A stretch of DNA of 64,000 nucleotides from Saprospirales bacterium (lineage in GTDB: Bacteria > Bacteroidota > Bacteroidia > Chitinophagales > Saprospiraceae), in assembly GCA_016719895.1 (NCBI GenBank), contig JADJYG010000003.1, positions 1 to 64,000 of the forward strand, read 5' to 3'. The notes below the pieces were generated by a model, which saw only the letters and a program-made list of their open reading frames with translations, did no database searches and was not told where the DNA came from. Below are positions 58,937 to 64,000 of this stretch, one piece after another (the stretch's first letter is position 1; each line of letters opens with the position of its first letter). A program made the translations under genes and the position numbers.

Positions 58937-59458
58937 ATGATTCGCAAAACATCTTTATTCCTGGCCGCTCTGTTGTGCAGTGTTTTTTCCCTGGTTGCAC
59001 AAACCGAAGCGCCGAAATACGGCCATATGAACCTGGGCAACCTGTTGGACGGGCTGCCGGAAACGGCCAAGGCAGAAGCGCAGCTGCGCGTATTCGCCGA
59101 CAGCCTCAACCGCAAAGACAGCCTGCTGACCAGCGCTTTTCAAGCGGCCGTTGCACAGTTCAGAAAGCAGTATGACGAACAGACGCTTACCGGTATTCAA
59201 ATCTCCCAGCGCCAGGAAGCGTTGGAAAAAGAACGTCAGGAGATCCAAAAATTTGAACAGGACGCCCAAAAGGCCGTCGAAACGAAACGCAACGAACTGC
59301 TCCAGCCGATATTGGTACGGATCAATGAGGCGATACAGGCCGTGGCGGCCGAAAACGGCTTTACCATGATTTTTGATGTCAGCTCGGGCGCCATGTTGTT
59401 TGCCGCCGAAACGATCGACGTGACGGCTCTGGTGAAGAAGAAACTCGGCGTCGAGTGA
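58937..59458 (+). CDS. OmpH/Skp-family periplasmic chaperone
   Basis: A 173-residue protein with a signal peptide (IRKTSLFLAALLCSVFSLVA, then Q). After the beta strand YGHMNLGNLLDGLPETAKAE it forms the long Skp tentacle coiled coil (RQEALEKERQEIQKFEQDAQ) and returns with NGFTMIFDVSSGAMLFAAET. Skp trimers hold unfolded outer-membrane proteins in the periplasm. It is unlinked to bamA here, standing upstream of the DUF2723 gene with about 95 bp and another -7 element between. Confidence 0.88.
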   Translation: MIRKTSLFLAALLCSVFSLVAQTEAPKYGHMNLGNLLDGLPETAKAEAQLRVFADSLNRKDSLLTSAFQAAVAQFRKQYDEQTLTGIQISQRQEALEKERQEIQKFEQDAQKAVETKRNELLQPILVRINEAIQAVAAENGFTMIFDVSSGAMLFAAETIDVTALVKKKLGVE

Positions 59459-59478
59459 TACGGCCGCCAGGACTTTAT

Positions 59479-59486
59479 TAGATTTG
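59479..59486 (+). promoter_or_regulatory. -7 element TAGATTTG for the DUF2723 gene
   Basis: An exact TAnnTTTG match. Transcription would begin near 59493, leaving about 60 nt before ATG 59554, and allowing the alternative GTG at 59524. Confidence 0.55.
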
Positions 59487-59553
59487 CCCCTTTATAAACC
59501 AGACAACTTCCGCCGGCAGGGCGGTGTCTGTACCAGAAACATACCTTTCTACG

Positions 59554-62500
59554 ATGACTTCCTTTAAAACACTCAACAACCTTACGGGGTGGCTGGTCTT
59601 TGCTATTGCGGCGCTCGTGCTGGGCGCTGCCGCCGAACCGACCGGCAGCCTCTGGGATTGTGGCGAGTTTATCGCCGGCGCATACAAACTGCAAGTGGTG
59701 CACCCTCCTGGGGCGCCGATATTTCTGTTAATCGGCCGGTTGTTTGCCTGGGCGGGCAGCTTGGTGTCGTCCGATCCGTCGGCGATTGCCTACGCGGTCA
59801 ACCTGCTATCTGCCCTGTGTACGGCCTTTGGGGCGATGTTTATTTGCTGGAGTACTACCATTCTGGCGCGTCTGACCTTGGTGGGGCGGAGGGGCGAATT
59901 GTCGCCGGCACAACGTATCGCAACGATTGGCGGCGGCCTGGTGGCAGGTCTTGCCATGGCATTTGCGTCTTCGGTGTGGTTTTCGGCCGTGGAAGGCGAG
60001 GTGTACGCCATGTCCACCTTTTTTACCTGCCTCACGCTGTGGGCCGTGTTGAAATGGTATCAGCTTCCCGATACGGCGGAGGCCGACCGCTGGTTGGTCT
60101 TTGCGTTTTATTCCGCGGCATTGTCCATCGGGGTGCACCTGCTGAGCCTGCTGACCTTCCCGGCCCTGGCCATGTTTTATTATTTCAAAAAAGCCAAGAA
60201 ACCTACGGTGACCAACACCTTGTTGGCCGCAGGTATTGGTGTGGCGTTTATCATTGGGATTCAATATTTTATCATAGCCGGTATTCCCCGGCTTTGGGCT
60301 ACGTTCGACCGGTTTATGGTCAATAGCCTTGGTATGCCATTTCACAGCGGGCTTATCCTGGTCTTTTTACTCTTTGGCGGTGTGCTCTGGTACGGCCTGC
60401 GGCGCGCACAACGTACGGGCAACGGCCTGCTGCAGCGCCTGGTAGTGGCTGTCGGGGTAGTAATCATTGCGTATATGTCCATTGGCATGGTCGTCATCCG
60501 GGCCAATTCCAATCCGCCGATCAACATGAACGACCCCTCCGATGCCATGCGCTTGTTGCCCTACCTCAACCGCGAGCAGTACGGCGAACGGCCGCTGCTG
60601 CGTGGCCCGAGTTTCGACGCCAAGCCGGTCGGGCTCAAGACGGAAGAGCGCTATGGCCGTGTTGGCGACCGCTATGAGGCCGTGGACGAAAAAATCGACT
60701 ATGAATACGCCAATTCGGACAAAGCCTTGTTTCCGCGTATGGGAGATTACTCGCAGGGACGCCCGCAATTGTACCGCCGGTGGATAGAAAAAACGTCGGG
60801 CGAGCCTACGTTTGCCGATAATATTGAGTTTTTTGTTAAGTATCAGCTGGGCTGGATGTACTGGCGGTATTTCATGTGGAATTTTGCCGGCCGGCAAAAC
60901 GGCGAACAGGGTTTTTACTCCTGGGACCCCAGTGCCGGCAACTGGATCAGCGGCATATCCTTCCTCGATGAAGGCCGGGTTGGTACCGACAAAGAGATGC
61001 CTGAATTCATGAAAAAACACCAGGCGCGGAACAAGTATTACATGATTCCCTTCCTGCTGGGCTTGTTGGGGCTGTTTTTCCACTACCAACGCCGCCCGCG
61101 CGATTTTGCCGCCCTGCTGGCCTTGTTTATCATCACAGGCATCGGGATCATCGTTTATTCCAACCAGCCGCCCAACGAACCACGCGAACGGGACTACGTG
61201 CTGGTAGGATCTATCTTCACCTTTGCCATCTGGATCGGCCTGGCTGTGCCGGCGCTGTTTAGCTTCCTGAGCGATGGCAAGCGCCTCCCGGCCGTTCCGG
61301 TAGCCGCCGGCGCCACGCTGCTGACGCTCGCTGCGCCCCTGTTGATGTTGACCCAAAACTGGGATGACCACAGCCGCGCCCGGCACTACGGCAGCCGCGA
61401 CTACGCGCACAACTTCCTGCAATCCTGCGCCAAAGACGCTATTATCTTTACCTATGGCGACAACGATACCTATCCGCTCTGGTATTGCCAGGAGGTGGAA
61501 GGTATCCGGACCGACGTGCGGGTGGTGAATTTGTCGCTCATTGCGGTGGATTGGTACATCGACCAACTGCGGCGCAAGGTGAACGACTCGCCGGCGATCG
61601 ACCTGAGTATTCCGCAGGAACAGCTCCGCGGATACAAACGGGTGCAGATACCGTTTTATGCACCATCGGGTAAGGAGCCGGAGATGAGCCTGCAGCAGGT
61701 TTTGAAATTTATCGGCGAAGACCACCCCTTGCCGGCACAAAGCGGCCGCGACCTCGATTCGTATGTGCCGACACACAAAATAGCAATCCCGGTCAATAAA
61801 CAAGCCATGATCGCCAGGGGGCTGCTGACCCCGGCCGATACCAACGCCGTGGATACCATACGCTTCGACCTGGGCGACCGCTCTTTCCTGATCAAAGACG
61901 ATATCGCTATTCTAGATATCATTGCTTCCAATTTTGAGAAGCGCCCGATTTATTGGGCCGTCACCACCCGGGAAGAAAAACTGATGGGGCTCGACGATTA
62001 CCTCCAGCTCGAAGGCCTGGCCCTTCGCCTGGTACCGGTGCGGACCGCCAGCGAAAGCAACAGTTTTGGCATTATCGGAAGCGGCCGGGTGGCCACCGAC
62101 ATCGCCTACCAGAACATCATGGAGAAATGGCACTGGGGCAACTTCGATAAAGAACGCCTGTATGTGGACCGCTCCTATATGCCCAGTCTGCAAACGATGC
62201 GGGTCGGCATTATCCGGATTTCCAGACAACTGATCACCGAAGGGAAAAAAGACAAAGCCGAAGCGCTTGCAGATAAGTATTTCGATGTGTTCCCAGAGTT
62301 CAACTTTACCTACGACCAGTTTGCCGCCTATATGGCCGATATCTATGCCCGGGCTGGCGCCAAACAGAAAGCTGCCGATAAAATACGGGCTGTTGCGAAA
62401 ACACAGGAAGAGATCATGCGCTTTGTGAAATCGCAATCGCCCGACTTCCAGAAAGGCTACGAGCAAGATTTTCGCCTCGCCGCCGGCACGGCCCAGACCC

Positions 62501-62610
62501 TGATCGGTATCGCCCAATTCATGCAAGACGAGGCGCTTCGCAAGGAACTGGAGGAACAGTTCAACCCGTACTTGCCCGCCGGACCTGCCTTGCCGCCTTT
62601 GCCCAACTAA
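59554..62610 (+). CDS. DUF2723/TMEM260-like (GT117) membrane protein, putative O-mannosyltransferase
   Basis: A 1018-residue membrane protein. The DUF2723 start is clear: EPTGSLWDCGEFIAGAYKLQ, VVHPPGAPIFLLIGRLFAWA and VWFSAVEGEVYAMSTFFTCL, with Asp/Glu in the first loop as in GT-C enzymes. About a dozen membrane helices follow, then a large soluble part (QSCAKDAIIFTYGDNDTYPL; DRSYMPSLQTMRVGIIRISR) and a helical end. Human TMEM260 is a protein O-mannosyltransferase of family GT117; Bacteroidota homologues are assumed to glycosylate exported proteins. With the TMTC-like protein at 8310-10274 this gives two putative protein O-glycosylation enzymes in one window. ATG 59554 is preferred to a GTG at 59524. 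Confidence 0.85.
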   Translation: MTSFKTLNNLTGWLVFAIAALVLGAAAEPTGSLWDCGEFIAGAYKLQVVHPPGAPIFLLIGRLFAWAGSLVSSDPSAIAYAVNLLSALCTAFGAMFICWSTTILARLTLVGRRGELSPAQRIATIGGGLVAGLAMAFASSVWFSAVEGEVYAMSTFFTCLTLWAVLKWYQLPDTAEADRWLVFAFYSAALSIGVHLLSLLTFPALAMFYYFKKAKKPTVTNTLLAAGIGVAFIIGIQYFIIAGIPRLWATFDRFMVNSLGMPFHSGLILVFLLFGGVLWYGLRRAQRTGNGLLQRLVVAVGVVIIAYMSIGMVVIRANSNPPINMNDPSDAMRLLPYLNREQYGERPLLRGPSFDAKPVGLKTEERYGRVGDRYEAVDEKIDYEYANSDKALFPRMGDYSQGRPQLYRRWIEKTSGEPTFADNIEFFVKYQLGWMYWRYFMWNFAGRQNGEQGFYSWDPSAGNWISGISFLDEGRVGTDKEMPEFMKKHQARNKYYMIPFLLGLLGLFFHYQRRPRDFAALLALFIITGIGIIVYSNQPPNEPRERDYVLVGSIFTFAIWIGLAVPALFSFLSDGKRLPAVPVAAGATLLTLAAPLLMLTQNWDDHSRARHYGSRDYAHNFLQSCAKDAIIFTYGDNDTYPLWYCQEVEGIRTDVRVVNLSLIAVDWYIDQLRRKVNDSPAIDLSIPQEQLRGYKRVQIPFYAPSGKEPEMSLQQVLKFIGEDHPLPAQSGRDLDSYVPTHKIAIPVNKQAMIARGLLTPADTNAVDTIRFDLGDRSFLIKDDIAILDIIASNFEKRPIYWAVTTREEKLMGLDDYLQLEGLALRLVPVRTASESNSFGIIGSGRVATDIAYQNIMEKWHWGNFDKERLYVDRSYMPSLQTMRVGIIRISRQLITEGKKDKAEALADKYFDVFPEFNFTYDQFAAYMADIYARAGAKQKAADKIRAVAKTQEEIMRFVKSQSPDFQKGYEQDFRLAAGTAQTLIGIAQFMQDEALRKELEEQFNPYLPAGPALPPLPN

Positions 62611-62658
62611 CGAAGACAGGATGGGCAGGGTTTTTCGTTCGTAGAGTGATGAGACAGC

Positions 62659-62763
62659 ATTAACAGGATTTCTCAGGATGGACAGGATTTTTTTTAAGCT
62701 GAAAAGGGTTCTTTCCCAAAAACCTAAATTATAATCCTGTTGATCCTGCGAAATCCTGTTAAT
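62659..62763. repeat. inverted repeat of CAGGAT type
   Basis: ATTAACAGGATTTCTCAGGA (from 62659, 31 bp in all) pairs with GATCCTGCGAAATCCTGTTA (to 62762) with three mismatches; about 42 bp separate the arms. It lies between the DUF2723 stop and a CYTH-like fragment. Similar CAGGAT repeats are common dispersed elements in environmental Bacteroidota, here judged only from the visible inverted repeat. Confidence 0.7.
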
Positions 62764-62804
62764 CTTGTCCAATTCAAAAAAACACAGTCCTAACCATAGC
62801 CACT

Positions 62805-62984
62805 GTGCAACATTTCAATATCGAGATCAAGGCCCGCACCGCCCGGCAGGTGGAGATCCGGCGCTGGCTGCAGGAGCAGTGCGCATATTTTATAAAGGTA
62901 TTTCAGATCGCTTCGGAAGATATCCTGGCGGAATCGTACAGCGATCTGATTTTAAACACGCCGGCTAAGACCTGGCCGGAATAA
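62805..62984 (+). pseudogene. remnant of a class IV adenylate cyclase (CYTH) gene
   Basis: From a GTG at 62805 the frame reads QHFNIEIKARTARQVEIRRW LQEQC in two parts, matching the CYTH start (E-x-E-x-K motif as EIKA). After about 30 residues the similarity ends, and unrelated residues run to TAA at 62982-62984. CYTH proteins are about 170 residues, so this is at most a 5' fragment. The tail IASEDILAESYSDLIL is unrecognised. Confidence 0.5.
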
Positions 62985-63016
62985 AAACCACACCGCCATT
63001 TTCCCGCCATTTTCCG

Positions 63017-63024
63017 TACCTTTG
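63017..63024 (+). promoter_or_regulatory. -7 element TACCTTTG just before ruvX
   Basis: An exact TAnnTTTG match only 9 bp from ATG 63034. If used, transcription would start within about 3 nt of the start codon, giving a nearly leaderless mRNA. Confidence 0.55.
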
Positions 63025-63033
63025 CGCCCGCTC

Positions 63034-63450
63034 ATGAGCCGTATTGTTGCCATCGACTTTGGATTGAAGCGCACCGGAATTGCCGTCACCGATCCGCTGA
63101 AAATTATTGCCAGTGCGCTCAGCACTGTGCCAACGGCCAGCGCGCTGGATTTCCTGACCCGGTATTGCGCGGAAGAGGAAGTCGAAAGTTTTGTGGTTGG
63201 CCTGCCGCTTTACCCCGATGGCAATCCGGCGCAGATAGCTGCCGCGGCTGACGCGTTTGCCAAACGTTTGGGCGAACTTTTTCCTGGAAAACCCGTTTTT
63301 CGTCAGGATGAACGCTATACCTCCAATGAAGCCAAACGGATCATTTTGGCAAGCGGCATTAAAAAACAAAAACGCCGGGATAAAACGCTGGTAGATAAGA
63401 TAGCCGCTGCTTTGATCCTCGAACAATTTATGCAAGCGAACCACTGGTAA
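63034..63450 (+). CDS. ruvX: putative Holliday junction resolvase RuvX (YqgF)
   Basis: A 138-residue RNase H-fold protein of normal RuvX length. Catalytic and structural motifs: RIVAIDFGLKRTGIAVTDPL (first Asp), ESFVVGLPLYPDGNPAQIAA, VFRQDERYTSNEAKRIILA and the last Asp in LVDKIAAALILEQFMQ. YqgF also takes part in 16S rRNA 5' processing. ATG 63034 is the natural start. Followed by def with 32 bp between, a likely co-transcribed housekeeping pair. Confidence 0.93.
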   Translation: MSRIVAIDFGLKRTGIAVTDPLKIIASALSTVPTASALDFLTRYCAEEEVESFVVGLPLYPDGNPAQIAAAADAFAKRLGELFPGKPVFRQDERYTSNEAKRIILASGIKKQKRRDKTLVDKIAAALILEQFMQANHW

Positions 63451-63482
63451 TTCTTTCGGGCTTCAAACTTCGAACGCACAAC

Positions 63483-64000
63483 ATGATCCTTCCGATATAC
63501 GCTTACGGGCAGCCGGTTTTGAAGAAAGTTGCAGCGCCCATCGGGCCGGACTACCCTGGTTTGGCCGAACTTATCCTCAACATGTGGGAAACGATGTACC
63601 ATGCCGAAGGCGTTGGCCTGGCTGCGCCGCAAGTGGGCCTGCCTGTCCGTCTGTTTGTGATCGACACCCTGCAATTGGAAAAAAAGCAGAAGGAAAATTC
63701 GGAACCGGGCTTCAAAAAAGTTTTTTTAAATGCCCGCATTATCGACGAGACCGGCGATTTGTGGGCCTACGAAGAGGGCTGCCTGAGCATCCCGCGTATC
63801 AGCGGCGACGTGGAGCGCCCGCCGGCCATCCGCCTGCGCTACCAGGATGAAAATTTTCAGGAATTCGAAGCGTCCTTTTCCGGTATCAATGCCCGGGTGA
63901 TCCAGCACGAATACGACCATATCGAAGGCGTGCTGTTTACCGAACGCCTCAAACCCCTCAAGCGGCGCCTGATCCAACGCAAACTGGAAGATATCCGCAA
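63483..64000 (+). CDS. def: peptide deformylase, partial (3' end outside the window)
   Basis: ATG 63483 opens a frame running off the window end: 172 codons visible. All three deformylase motifs are present: EGVGLAAPQVGLPVRLFVID (motif 1, GxGxAAPQ), YEEGCLSIPRISGDVERP (motif 2, EGCLS with the Cys metal ligand) and VIQHEYDHIEGVLFTERL (motif 3, HExxH as HEYDH). It removes the formyl group from nascent proteins using Fe or Zn. The visible part is nearly full length (family about 180-195 residues), so only a few residues are missing. Confidence 0.95.
   Translation, partial: MILPIYAYGQPVLKKVAAPIGPDYPGLAELILNMWETMYHAEGVGLAAPQVGLPVRLFVIDTLQLEKKQKENSEPGFKKVFLNARIIDETGDLWAYEEGCLSIPRISGDVERPPAIRLRYQDENFQEFEASFSGINARVIQHEYDHIEGVLFTERLKPLKRRLIQRKLEDIR

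Noticed and set aside
58647..58940. 97-residue frame upstream of the OmpH-like gene
   Set aside because: It spans the promoter of the downstream gene and has no domain or plausible start signal.

Overview
The window is a chromosomal segment of a moderately GC-rich member of the Bacteroidota, most likely a Saprospiria-type lineage. The lineage call is an inference. It rests on type IX secretion parts (a PorW/SprE-like lipoprotein, the translocon Plug protein, C-terminal sorting-domain remnants), a PUR-alpha-like DUF3276 protein, a DUF2723/TMEM260-type membrane protein, and many promoters with the Bacteroidota -7 element TAnnTTTG, one with a TTTG box exactly 19 bp upstream.

Region 1-6630 differs from the rest. 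It reads as an integron-type gene-cassette array on the minus strand: seven attC-like imperfect palindromes (the first cut by the window edge), each cassette beginning with G|TTRRRY-like bases and ending with the exact complement of its own beginning. Three cassettes carry genes: DUF4240 plus a small partner; a TPR protein with a HEPN-like RNxxH end, broken by frameshifts; and a YitT-family membrane protein plus a 48-residue membrane peptide. They alternate with three copies of one non-coding cassette of about 0.55 kb that is almost entirely nested inverted repeats. No integrase is visible; it would have to lie outside the window or be absent.

Region 6.7-40.3 kb is mainly ordinary chromosome: a zinc nuclease/phospholipase-like protein, a TMTC-like TPR glycosyltransferase, PorW, an M23 peptidase, gcvT, a C1 peptidase, a BlaI/M56 pair with two perfect operators, a response regulator, Plug, competence genes (tandem HhH protein and ComEC), a divergent ferredoxin-reductase/AlkB pair, an amidohydrolase carrying an in-frame repeat element, DUF3276, citrate synthase, an M28 peptidase, a PpiD-like isomerase, a TrpF-like protein and an AlkD-like protein.

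Region 40.3-54.7 kb mixes accessory and core genes: an arylsulfotransferase, broken RhuM and KilA-N genes, a type I restriction system (hsdR and hsdM intact, hsdS shattered), dnaE and a DUF4143 ATPase. Region 55-64 kb returns to housekeeping genes: an APC permease, a PqqB-like hydrolase, a GNAT, a carboxypeptidase-regulatory-like protein, an OmpH/Skp chaperone, the DUF2723 protein, ruvX and def (cut by the window end).

Frameshifts cluster in the AT-rich accessory genes, mostly at homopolymer runs, while the long core genes are intact. The sequence alone cannot separate real decay from indel errors. Manually derived coordinates of short sites may be off by one base.
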